The translations under genes were made by a program, and so were the position numbers. DNA of 64,000 nt from Streptomyces sp. MUM 178J (GTDB lineage: Bacteria > Actinomycetota > Actinomycetes > Streptomycetales > Streptomycetaceae): the NCBI RefSeq assembly GCF_022414575.1, contig NZ_JADWYQ010000006.1, positions 1 to 64,000 of the forward strand, in the 5' to 3' direction. How positions within the stretch are numbered: position 1 is the first letter of the stretch; each line of letters opens with the position of its first letter. This document shows positions 46,877 to 55,027 of this stretch, one piece after another. The notes beneath the pieces are model-generated. The model had not been told where the DNA came from. It saw only the letters and a program-made list of their open reading frames with translations, and searched no databases.

Positions 46877-49645
46877 ATGCCAGCCCCCCGCAGACGACCG
46901 GCCGCCGTGCTGGTCCTGGCCACCGCCCTGGCCGCAGCCGGACTCGTTCCGGCCGCGTCCCCGGCCACCGCCGCCACTGTTCCCGTAGGTTCCGGCAGTT
47001 ACTCCGACACCCGCCCCGCCGGCACGTCCGGTCCCACCACCAACACCGGTACGCCGGTCACCCCCAAGGTCACCGCAGCCGCGCAGGGCGAGCCCGTGCC
47101 CACCAACGACTGGTGGTCCTCCCTCGCCTTCCAGCGCTACGGCGACAACCCGTACTCGACCCCGATGTACGGCCATCCACTCACCTACCAGGCCGTCTCC
47201 GGCGGACTGGAGATCGGCTACCCGACGACCCCCGCGATCGTCGGCGACGGCCGCCAGTACGAGTACGCCCACAAGGGCGACCTCACCCTCGGCCTCACCG
47301 GGCTCAACTCGCCCGACACCAAGGCCGACGCATGGTCCGACTGGACCGTCACGCCGTACTGGTCCGACGGCGCCCGCACCCTGCGCACCACGATCGGCCA
47401 CGGCATGCCGTTCGTGTACGCCACGGGCACCGGCGGCGACGCCCAGATCACCACGACCGCCGCCCCCACCGTCTTCGCCGACCAGGGCAACGTCCTCGGC
47501 ATCACGGTCTCCGGCCACCACTACGCGCTGTTCGCACCGAGCGGCAGCGACTGGAACGTCTCCGGCAAGACGATCAGCGCCGGCCTCGGCGGCAAGGACT
47601 ACTTCTCGCTCGCCGTGCTCCCCTCTGCCGACGCCCTCGCGACGTACCGGAAGTACGCGTACAGCTTTGTCACCGGCTCCACCGTGGACTGGAGCTACAC
47701 CGGCGGCACGGTACGGGCCGCCTACACGCTCTCCACCGAGGCCAAGGAGGGCGCCGAACGCGCCACGCTCCAGGCGCTCTACCGCCACCAGTGGCTCAAC
47801 ACGACGGACGCCCTCACCCCGTACACCTATGTCTCACCGCGCGGCACCATGAAGGTCCGCGAGTCGGCCTCCTTCACCACCGAGCAGAAGGCGTCCGCCG
47901 TACTGCCGGGGCTCCCGCGGTCCGGCGGCGTCGACACCGCCCGGCTGCGCACCTACCTGAACGAGGTCGCCGACTCCCCCGACCCGTTCTCCGGCGCCGT
48001 CGACACCTACTGGACGGGCAAGGCGCTCGGCAGGCTCGCGCAGCTGGTGCCGCTGGCCGACCAGATCGGCGAGGGCGCGATCCGCGACAAGCTCCTCGGA
48101 CTGATCAAGGGGCGCCTCCAGGAGTGGTTCACCGCCGGCGGCGCCAACGAGTTCTCCTACGACCCGGCCTGGAAGGCCCTCACCGGCTACCCCGCGTCCT
48201 ACGGCAGCGACACCGAGCTCAACGACCACCACTTCCACTACGGCTACTACGTCTACGCAGCCGCGATCGTCGCCCAGTACGACCAGGCCTGGGCCGCGGA
48301 CTCCGCCTGGGGCGGCATGGTGAAGACCCTGATCCGCGACACCGCCAACCCGAGCCGCACCGACAGCGCGTTCCCCTTCCTGCGCGGCTTCGACGTCTAC
48401 GCCGGCCACAGCTGGGCCTCCGGACACCAGGGCTTCGCCGCGGGCAACAACCAGGAGTCGTCGTCGGAGTCGACCAACCTCAGCGCGGCACTCGTGCTGT
48501 GGGGCTCGGCCACCGGTGACAACACCCTGCGTGACCTCGGCGCCTATCTGCTCACCACGGAGGCGGAGTCGATCGCCCAGTACTGGTTCGACGCCGACGA
48601 GCAGGTCTTCCCCTCCTCCTTCGGACATGACACGGCCGGCATGGTCTGGGGCAGCGGCGCCGCCTACGCCACCTGGTGGACCGCCAATCCCGAGGAGATC
48701 CACGGCATCAACGTCCTTCCCGTGACCGGCGGCTCGCTTCACCTGGGCGGTGAGAAGGCGGCGATCCGGCGCAACATCGCCGAGATGGAACGCGAGAACG
48801 GCGGTCCGGCCGTCGAATGGCGCGACATCCTCTGGGAGTTCCAGTCCTTCGCCGACCCCCATCTCGCCAAGTCCAAGTGGGACGCGGGCAACGCCTCCTA
48901 CACACCCGAGCGGGGGGAGTCCAAGGCCCACACGTACCACTGGATCAGCACCCTCGACACACTCGGCGCCCCCGACACCGGCGTCACCGGCTCCATCCCC
49001 ACCTCCGCCGTCTTCACCAAGGGCACGGTGCGGACCTACACCGCGCACAACCACGGCCCCGCCGCACGCACCGTGACGTTCTCCGACGGCAAGACCCTGA
49101 CCGTGCCCGCCCGTTCGACGGCCACGGGCACCGGAACCAGCGGCGACCCGGACCCCGATCCGCCGACCGGGAACACCTTTCAGCTGCGCTCCGACGGCAC
49201 CCTGACCACCGCGACGGGCGGCGTCGCGGGAAGCGACACCATCGCCTCGGCCGACGGCGCCAACCATGACGGCACCCCGTACCAGCCGCTCGTCTACGAG
49301 ATCCGCGGCGTCAACGGCGCCTACACCCCCGGTGGGTCCACGGCGTTCCGTCTCCAGCTGGACGCGGGCGCCGCCATCGGCCTCGGCCAGCAGGCCAGGA
49401 TCAGCTACGACCTCACCGGGGACGGCAGCTTCGACCGCGTCGAGACCTACAACTACTTCGCGACCGACCCGGTCGACGGGTGGGAGGAGTACGCCCAGTC
49501 ACGCGGCCTGAAGTCGGCCACCGGCAGCCTCGAGGACATGACCGGCGGAACCGTCCGGCTGGAGGTGTGGAGCGCCATCGGCAGCGAGGAGTCCGAGCTC
49601 CAGACGGGTACGGACAAGTCCGTGCTGGTCATCCCCTACAGCTGA
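46877..49645 (+). CDS. Secreted GH81 endo-1,3-beta-glucanase with C-terminal binding module
   Basis: A 922-residue secreted enzyme. A signal peptide (about 1-33, ending SPATA) is followed by a GH81 catalytic domain to about residue 720; typical features include TNDWWSSLAFQ near the N-terminus and the acidic catalytic region NNQESSSESTNL. After a Pro/Asp linker the last 150 residues resemble a CBM56-type beta-1,3-glucan-binding module. ATG 46877 follows ACGAGGTG; GTG 46868 is less likely. It would hydrolyse laminarin-type glucans and supply oligosaccharides to the divergent ABC system. Confidence 0.92.
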   Translation: MPAPRRRPAAVLVLATALAAAGLVPAASPATAATVPVGSGSYSDTRPAGTSGPTTNTGTPVTPKVTAAAQGEPVPTNDWWSSLAFQRYGDNPYSTPMYGHPLTYQAVSGGLEIGYPTTPAIVGDGRQYEYAHKGDLTLGLTGLNSPDTKADAWSDWTVTPYWSDGARTLRTTIGHGMPFVYATGTGGDAQITTTAAPTVFADQGNVLGITVSGHHYALFAPSGSDWNVSGKTISAGLGGKDYFSLAVLPSADALATYRKYAYSFVTGSTVDWSYTGGTVRAAYTLSTEAKEGAERATLQALYRHQWLNTTDALTPYTYVSPRGTMKVRESASFTTEQKASAVLPGLPRSGGVDTARLRTYLNEVADSPDPFSGAVDTYWTGKALGRLAQLVPLADQIGEGAIRDKLLGLIKGRLQEWFTAGGANEFSYDPAWKALTGYPASYGSDTELNDHHFHYGYYVYAAAIVAQYDQAWAADSAWGGMVKTLIRDTANPSRTDSAFPFLRGFDVYAGHSWASGHQGFAAGNNQESSSESTNLSAALVLWGSATGDNTLRDLGAYLLTTEAESIAQYWFDADEQVFPSSFGHDTAGMVWGSGAAYATWWTANPEEIHGINVLPVTGGSLHLGGEKAAIRRNIAEMERENGGPAVEWRDILWEFQSFADPHLAKSKWDAGNASYTPERGESKAHTYHWISTLDTLGAPDTGVTGSIPTSAVFTKGTVRTYTAHNHGPAARTVTFSDGKTLTVPARSTATGTGTSGDPDPDPPTGNTFQLRSDGTLTTATGGVAGSDTIASADGANHDGTPYQPLVYEIRGVNGAYTPGGSTAFRLQLDAGAAIGLGQQARISYDLTGDGSFDRVETYNYFATDPVDGWEEYAQSRGLKSATGSLEDMTGGTVRLEVWSAIGSEESELQTGTDKSVLVIPYS

Positions 49646-49710
49646 GCGGGCCCCTGTCCGGGCCGGCTGTCCGCCCGGCGCCGTACCGCACGACCTCCCA
49701 CAGGAAACAC

Positions 49711-49742
49711 GGCGGGCATCGGAGATCAGGCCGATGCCCGCC
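49711..49742. terminator. Bidirectional terminator overlapping the LacI gene 3' end
   Basis: A perfect 12-bp stem GGCGGGCATCGG/CCGATGCCCGCC (49711-49722, 49731-49742) with an 8-base loop that contains the LacI stop codon. It separates the convergent endoglucanase and regulator genes. Confidence 0.85.
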
Positions 49743-50754
49743 GTACCAGTGCCGTAGGGGTGATCACCGACGCGGGCACCGGACCGCCGGTCCCGTCCAG
49801 CAGCCGCATCAGCAGCTTCACCATCAGCCGGCCCGTGCCCTCGATGTCCTGGTGCACGGTGGTCAGCGCCGGATCCGTCGACCGGACCACCGACGCCAAG
49901 TCGTCGAAACCGACCACCGCCACGTCCTCGGGAACGCGCACGCCCCGCTCCCGCAGGGTTCGCAGCGCGCCGGACGCCATCAGGTCGTTGGCGACGAAGA
50001 CGGCGTCGAGGTCCGGGCGCCGGTCCAGCAGTTCGGCCATCGCCCGGGCGCCGCTCTCCTCGGTGAAGTCGCCCTGGGACATCAGAGCCGGGTCGGCGTC
50101 CATCATCACGTCGTGGTAGCCGTCGACGCGGTCCAGCGCGGCCATCAGATCCCTCGGGCCCGCGATGTGCGCGATGTGGCGGCGCCCCAGCGAGACAAGA
50201 TGCCGTACGGCCTCACGGGCGCCGCCGCGGTTGTCGGAGTCGACATAGGGCACGGCGAGTCTCTGCCCCGCCTCCGACCGGCCGCCGAACACGGTCGGGA
50301 TCCGGGCGCGCGCGATCAGGGCGGGCAGCTCGTCGTCGTTGTGCAGGGAGAAGGCGAGCGTGCCGTCGACGTGCCCGCCGCCGAGATAGCGTGCGATCCG
50401 GTCGTGGTCGCCCGGGCCCTCGACCCACAGCAGGACGAGCTGCGAGTCGTGTGCGGTCAGCTCGCGGCTGATGCCTCGCACCTGCTGCTCGAAGAACGGG
50501 TCGGAGAAGATCCGGAACTCCGGCTCCGCGATGATCACGGCGACCGCCCCGCTGCGCCGGGTCACCAGCGTGCGCGCGGCGTGGTTGGGCACATAGCCCA
50601 GCTCCTCGACCGCCTGGCGCACCTTGTCGACCAGCGGGGCCCGCACACCCACGCCGCCGTTCACCACCCGGGAGGCCGTGGCGCGGGAGACGCCGGCTCG
50701 GGCGGCGACGGCTTCCAGCGTGGGGCGGGACGCCCCCGTGGTCTGCTCGGGCAA
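49726..50754 (-). CDS. LacI-family transcriptional regulator (CebR-like)
   Basis: A LacI regulator of about 342 residues with the N-terminal helix-turn-helix PTLEAVAARAGVSRATASRVVNG and a periplasmic-binding-protein-like effector domain. The frame also opens at GTG 50763, but GAGGAG then abuts the start; TTG 50754 places it 8 bases upstream, so TTG is preferred. It likely represses the transporter, glucosidase and endoglucanase genes, and its own gene, by binding the GAGCGCTC palindromes, with an imported disaccharide as inducer. Confidence 0.9.
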   Translation of the reverse strand: MPEQTTGASRPTLEAVAARAGVSRATASRVVNGGVGVRAPLVDKVRQAVEELGYVPNHAARTLVTRRSGAVAVIIAEPEFRIFSDPFFEQQVRGISRELTAHDSQLVLLWVEGPGDHDRIARYLGGGHVDGTLAFSLHNDDELPALIARARIPTVFGGRSEAGQRLAVPYVDSDNRGGAREAVRHLVSLGRRHIAHIAGPRDLMAALDRVDGYHDVMMDADPALMSQGDFTEESGARAMAELLDRRPDLDAVFVANDLMASGALRTLRERGVRVPEDVAVVGFDDLASVVRSTDPALTTVHQDIEGTGRLMVKLLMRLLDGTGGPVPASVITPTALVRRASA

Positions 50755-50838
50755 GGCGAACACTCCTCGTCTTCATCCGCGGCCTGATCCGCGCCGCTGG
50801 TCCGACGCGGACCAGGATAGACGCTGCACCCCCAGCAC

Positions 50839-50852
50839 TGAGAGCGCTCCCA
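50839..50852. promoter_or_regulatory. LacI/CebR-type operator upstream of the regulator gene
   Basis: TGAGAGCGCTCCCA carries the same GAGCGCTC core as the two sites near the transporter. It lies 85 bases upstream of the TTG start, consistent with autoregulation. Confidence 0.78.
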
Positions 50853-50992
50853 TGAATACCAGACGAGGAGGCGCCGCTGATTGCGGGGCCCTTCACAGCC
50901 CGCAGTGTGCGCGCCCGGATCTTGCCGCGCGTGCTCTTCCTCACTCCGCACCCCGGCTCTGGACAGACGTGCGAACCGCCCGGTAACTTGTG

Positions 50993-51008
50993 CTGAGCAA
51001 GCGCTTAG
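50993..51008. promoter_or_regulatory. Candidate acyl-CoA-type TetR operator
   Basis: CTGAGCAAGCGCTTAG, with the palindrome AAGCGCTT in its centre, lies 40 bases upstream of the acyl-CoA dehydrogenase GTG. Related CTNAGC..GCTTAG words are common upstream of acyl-CoA genes in actinomycetes, from memory. Low confidence. Confidence 0.35.
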
Positions 51009-51047
51009 ACAGAGTGAAGCTCCAGGGACCACCACGAGGAGGCGTCC

Positions 51048-52205
51048 GTGCGCCGGACCGTATTCAACGAGGACCACGAAGCGTTCCGGGAGACCGTCCG
51101 CGCCTTCATCGAGGCCGAGGTCGCGCCCGTCTACGACGAGTGGTACGCGGCGGGGCAGGCCCCCCGCGACTTCTACTACAAGCTCGGCGAGCTGGGGATC
51201 TTCGGCATCAACGTCCCCGAGGAGTTCGGCGGCGCGGGTCTGGACACCCACAAGTTCGAGGCGGTGCTGTACGAGGAGACCGCCCGCGCGGGCGTCAACT
51301 TCGGCGGCTCCGGCGTGCATGTGCTGCTCGCCCTGCCGTACATCAAGATGCTGGCCTCCGACGAGCAGAAGAAGCGCTATCTGCCGAAGTTCGTCACCGG
51401 CGAGGAGATGTGGGCGCTGGCGATGACCGAGCCGGGCACCGGCTCCGACGTCGCGGGCATGAAGACCACCGCCAAGCTGAGCGAGGACGGCTCGCACTAC
51501 GTCCTCAACGGCGCCAAGACCTTCATCACCGGCGGCGTGCACGCCGACCGCGTCATCGTCTGCGCCCGCACGGCCGCCCCCACGGCCGAGGACCGCCGCT
51601 TTGGCATCTCCCTCTTCTCCGTGGACACCAAGTCCGAGGGCTACTCCATCGGCCGCAAGCTGGACAAGCTCGGACTGCGTACCTCCGACACCGCAGAGCT
51701 GGCCTTCGTCGACGTCAAGGTCCCCGTCGAGGACCTGCTCGGCGAGGAGAACAAGGGCTTCTACTACCTCGGCCAGAACCTGCCCTCCGAGCGCTGGGGC
51801 ATCGCCTTCGGCGCGTACGCCCAGGCCAAGGCGGCCATCCGGTTCGCGCAGCAGTACGTGCAGGAGCGCACCGTCTTCGGCAAGCCGGTCGCGTCCTTCC
51901 AGAACACCAAGTTCGAGCTGGCCGCCTGCCAGGCGGAGGTGGACGCCGCCGAGGCGGTCGCCGACCGCGCCCTGGAGGCGCTGGACGAGGGTGAGCTGAC
52001 CCCGGCCGAGGCCGCGTCCGCCAAGCTGTTCTGCACCGAGGTCGCGCACCGCGTGATCGACCGCTGCCTCCAGCTGCACGGCGGCTACGGCTATATGAAC
52101 GAGTACCCGATCGCCCGTCTGTACGCGGACAACCGCGTCAACCGCATCTACGGCGGCACGAGCGAGGTCATGAAGTCCATCATCGCCAAGTCGATGGGCC
52201 TGTAA
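51048..52205 (+). CDS. Acyl-CoA dehydrogenase
   Basis: A 385-residue FAD-dependent acyl-CoA dehydrogenase. The ACAD signatures are ALAMTEPGTGSDVAGM in the N-terminal domain and QLHGGYGYMNEYPIARLYADNRVNRIYGGTSEVMK at the C-terminus. The catalytic Glu region sits in the loop before the last helices. GTG 51048 follows GAGGAGG. It opens a unit with a TesB-type thioesterase 6 bases downstream. Chain-length preference cannot be set from sequence. Confidence 0.93.
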   Translation: MRRTVFNEDHEAFRETVRAFIEAEVAPVYDEWYAAGQAPRDFYYKLGELGIFGINVPEEFGGAGLDTHKFEAVLYEETARAGVNFGGSGVHVLLALPYIKMLASDEQKKRYLPKFVTGEEMWALAMTEPGTGSDVAGMKTTAKLSEDGSHYVLNGAKTFITGGVHADRVIVCARTAAPTAEDRRFGISLFSVDTKSEGYSIGRKLDKLGLRTSDTAELAFVDVKVPVEDLLGEENKGFYYLGQNLPSERWGIAFGAYAQAKAAIRFAQQYVQERTVFGKPVASFQNTKFELAACQAEVDAAEAVADRALEALDEGELTPAEAASAKLFCTEVAHRVIDRCLQLHGGYGYMNEYPIARLYADNRVNRIYGGTSEVMKSIIAKSMGL

Positions 52206-52211
52206 GCACAG

Positions 52212-53087
52212 GTGAGCGAAGCACTCGAGAGACTCCTCGACCTGCTCGACCTGGAGCGGGTCGAGGAGAACATCTTCCGGGGCAGATCCCGTTCGGCGAT
52301 CGTGCCCCGCGTGTTCGGCGGCCAGGTGGCGGCCCAGGCCCTGGTGGCCGCGGGCCGCACCGCCCCCGAGGACCGTACGGCGCACTCCCTCCACTCGTAC
52401 TTCCTGCGCATGGGCGACCCGGGCGCGCCGATCGTCTACACCGTCGACCGCATCCGCGACGGCCGCTCCTTCACCACCCGCCGGGTCGTCGCCGTCCAGC
52501 ACGGGCAGCCGATCTTCCATCTCTCCGCGTCCTTCCAGACGTACGAGGAGGGCCTGGAGCACCAGGCCCCGATGCCGTACGCACCGGACCCGGACACGCT
52601 GCCCGCGGCCGAGGAGGTGCTGCCGCGCTACGCGGACCGCTTCGTGGACCCGAGCGTCGCGGACCGGATGCTCAAGGCGCGGGCGGCGGTCGATCTGCGC
52701 TATGTGGACGAGCCGCCCTACGGCTCGGTTGGGCAGCCGCGCGAACCGCGCTCCCAGGTGTGGTTCCGCGCGAACGGAAAGCTCGCCGACGATCCGCTGC
52801 TGCACGTCTGCCTCGCCACGTACGTCTCCGACATGACGCTGCTCGACTCGGTCCTGCTGGCCCACGGTCGCGGCGGCTGGGCGGTCGGCGATGTGGTGGG
52901 CGCCTCGCTGGACCACGCGATGTGGTTCCACCGGCCCTTCCGGGCGGACGAGTGGCTGCTGTACGACCAGGAGTCCCCGTCCGCCTCGGGCGGCCGCGGC
53001 CTGGGCCAGGCCCGCATCTACACCCAGGACGGCCGGCTGGCGATCTCCGTCATCCAGGAGGGCGTGGTGCGCGTCCCGCGAGGCTGA
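52212..53087 (+). CDS. tesB: Acyl-CoA thioesterase II
   Basis: A 291-residue double hotdog-fold thioesterase. Typical features are the N-terminal RSIVPRVFGGQVAAQALVAAGRT-like segment, HSLHSYFLRMGDP and the C-terminal SLDHAMWFHRPFRADEWLLY with Asp in the active-site region. GTG 52212 lies 6 bases after the dehydrogenase stop without a strong ribosome site, so translation is probably coupled. It releases free acids from acyl-CoA. Confidence 0.92.
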   Translation: MSEALERLLDLLDLERVEENIFRGRSRSAIVPRVFGGQVAAQALVAAGRTAPEDRTAHSLHSYFLRMGDPGAPIVYTVDRIRDGRSFTTRRVVAVQHGQPIFHLSASFQTYEEGLEHQAPMPYAPDPDTLPAAEEVLPRYADRFVDPSVADRMLKARAAVDLRYVDEPPYGSVGQPREPRSQVWFRANGKLADDPLLHVCLATYVSDMTLLDSVLLAHGRGGWAVGDVVGASLDHAMWFHRPFRADEWLLYDQESPSASGGRGLGQARIYTQDGRLAISVIQEGVVRVPRG

Positions 53088-53216
53088 CCGCCTGAGCACC
53101 GACGGAGACGGCAGCACGCCGGCCGAGGCGGCAGTCACGCCGGCGGAGACGGCTGAACACCATGCGGAGGCCGGCGCCCGCCCGGAGACCCGCCCCGAGA
53201 AAGGCAGACCACCGAC

Positions 53217-53483
53217 ATGACCGGCTCCGCGCCCACGCCGTTAGGCCCTGTGCACCCGGCTCTCCGCGTCCTGTGGACGGCGGCCGGGGCGCTGCTCGTC
53301 GTCGGCGCGGCGGCGGTGGGCCTGCTGACCCATGGACGCGGCGACGACCTGCCCGGCCTGGTCCGGATCCCCCTCGGGCTGCTCCGGTACGGGACGGTGG
53401 CAGGCCTGGTCTACGGAGGGGCCTGGTGCCTGGTGCGCGGCGTCCGCAGGCGTCAGAGCAGGCCCGCCGCGTCCAGCAGATAG
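53217..53483 (+). CDS. Small two-helix membrane protein, hypothetical
   Basis: An 88-residue protein with two hydrophobic segments (about 16-38 and 50-70) and a basic C-terminus (RGVRRRQSR). AAAGGCAGACC precedes ATG 53217, a weak site. Its 3' end overlaps the convergent phosphatase gene by 31 bases. Codon bias is consistent with a real gene. Function unknown. Confidence 0.55.
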   Translation: MTGSAPTPLGPVHPALRVLWTAAGALLVVGAAAVGLLTHGRGDDLPGLVRIPLGLLRYGTVAGLVYGGAWCLVRGVRRRQSRPAASSR

Positions 53484-54241
53484 TCCGTCATCGGGTCGTA
53501 CGCCTGCGGGTCGAGGATGTGGTCGTCCAGCGGGACCGTCACCTGGAGGGCCCCCTCCGCCTCGCCGATGAAGAGCGCGGGGTCGTTGCAGTCCGCGTAG
53601 CCGACCGCGTCGATGCCGCGCTGCCCCGCGCAGCCCGCCCAGCCGTGGTCGGCGACCACGAGGTCGGGCAGCGGACGGCCCGCGTGCTCCAGCCCGTCGA
53701 GGATCGCGGCCATGGGGGCCGGCGAGTGGGTGTGCCACAGGGTCGCGCCGCGCTCCAGCATCGCCACGTCCGCGAACTGGAAGACCATGCCCCCGTCCGC
53801 CGTCAGACCGCCCGGGATGCGCACGATCTCGCAGCCCGCATCCCGCAGGGCGGCGGCCGTGCGCCGGTGGACGTCGAGCAGTCCGCCGGGGTGGCCGGTC
53901 GCGAACAGCACGCGTTCCCGCCCCGCGGCCGCCTTACGCAGCCGGGCGGCCAGCCGGTCCAGCGCGGCCGCGGTCAGCTCGGGATCGATGGTGTCCTGTC
54001 CGGCGCGGTGCCCGGGGTCGTCGTTGACCCCGCACCGCTCGGCCATCACGGCCAGCACGTCCTGCTCGTCGCTCCAGCGGTCGCCGAGTTCCAGACCCAG
54101 CCAGTAGTGCCGGTCGCCGTTGGCGAGCTGGCGGTAGTGGGAGAGGTTGTTCTCGCGGGGGGTGGCCACGTCGCCGGCGATCCGGTGCTGGACGAGGTGG
54201 CCGACGAGGGCGGCGCGGCTGGGTATCGGCATGACTGCCAT
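53453..54241 (-). CDS. Phosphatase-like protein conserved in Streptomyces
   Basis: A 262-residue protein annotated in relatives as a phosphatase. It contains GHPGGLLDVHR and the segments VADHGWAGCAGQRG and GYADCNDPALFIGEAE, but no motif that I can assign to a known phosphatase class, so activity is uncertain. It follows the TetR gene after 7 bases on the same strand, suggesting a shared message. ATG 54241 is used; ATG 54232 is an alternative with no better ribosome site. Confidence 0.75.
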   Translation of the reverse strand: MAVMPIPSRAALVGHLVQHRIAGDVATPRENNLSHYRQLANGDRHYWLGLELGDRWSDEQDVLAVMAERCGVNDDPGHRAGQDTIDPELTAAALDRLAARLRKAAAGRERVLFATGHPGGLLDVHRRTAAALRDAGCEIVRIPGGLTADGGMVFQFADVAMLERGATLWHTHSPAPMAAILDGLEHAGRPLPDLVVADHGWAGCAGQRGIDAVGYADCNDPALFIGEAEGALQVTVPLDDHILDPQAYDPMTDYLLDAAGLL

Positions 54242-54248
54242 TGTGCCG

Positions 54249-54926
54249 TCACACGGACCGTGCGGAGGGCTCGTCCCGAACGCTGGACGGACCGTCCGGG
54301 CCGCTTGGGGAAGGCCTGTTCGGGTGAACCCTCCGCGGGGCCAGTGCTCCGAACGCGCCGTGCGCCAGCCGCCGCAGCAGCGCCTCGGTGGCCGCGCGGC
54401 CCGGCTGCCCGCTGCCGTAGGAACCGAGGTGCGGGGTGGAGTTCAGCAGGCCGAACACCGCGTGCACGGCGGCCCTGGCCTGTGCTTCGGGCACCTCGGG
54501 GCAGATGTCGCGCACGGCGGCGACCCACAGCTCGACGTACTGCCGCTGGAGCTGGCGCACCTTCCTGCGGTCGGCGTCGCGGAGGCGGTCCAGCTCTCGG
54601 TCGTGCAGGGTGATGAGGGGGCGGTCGTCGAGCGCGAAGTCGATATGCCCGTCGATGAGCGAGGCGAGGACCGCCGCCGGATCGCCGTCGGCCTCGGCGA
54701 CCCGGTGCCGCCCGCCGGTGAGCAGCCGTTCGCTGATGCCCACCAGCAGCTCCGCGAGCATCGCGTCCTTGCCCGCGAAGTGGCGGTAGAGGCCGGGGCC
54801 GCTGATGCCGACGGCCGCCCCTATCTCGTCGACGCCGACGCCGTGGAAGCCGCGCTCGGCGAAGAGCCGGGCGGCCTCCCTGAGGATCTGCTCGCGGCGG
54901 GTGGGGGCGGCGGTCCTGGTGCTCAT
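54249..54926 (-). CDS. TetR-family regulator of the leucine-catabolic operon
   Basis: A 225-residue TetR protein with the N-terminal helix-turn-helix GVDEIGAAVGISGPGLYRHFAGKDAML and a ligand-binding C-terminal domain. Its promoter faces the carboxylase operon across a region with two TTARCG-type operators, so it probably represses both. The last 25 residues are Pro/Ser-rich. Ligand likely an acyl-CoA of leucine or branched-chain degradation, by context. Confidence 0.9.
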   Translation of the reverse strand: MSTRTAAPTRREQILREAARLFAERGFHGVGVDEIGAAVGISGPGLYRHFAGKDAMLAELLVGISERLLTGGRHRVAEADGDPAAVLASLIDGHIDFALDDRPLITLHDRELDRLRDADRRKVRQLQRQYVELWVAAVRDICPEVPEAQARAAVHAVFGLLNSTPHLGSYGSGQPGRAATEALLRRLAHGAFGALAPRRVHPNRPSPSGPDGPSSVRDEPSARSV

Positions 54927-54950
54927 GGGAATTCATTCTAGACAGGGCGG

Positions 54951-54993
54951 TTAGCGGTCGTTAACCTATGGGAAACAGGTTAACGCTCACTAA
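54951..54993. promoter_or_regulatory. Two TetR-like operators between TetR gene and carboxylase operon
   Basis: TTAGCGGTCGTTAA (54951-54964) and TTAACGCTCACTAA (54980-54993) share the pattern TTARCGNTCRYTAA and are nearly palindromic. They overlap a longer perfect inversion CGTTAACCT/AGGTTAACG (54959-54967, 54977-54985). Centre spacing is 29 bases. Confidence 0.82.
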
Positions 54994-55027
54994 CACAGAG
55001 CGCAGGTCGAGCAAGGGAGCTCGAGCG

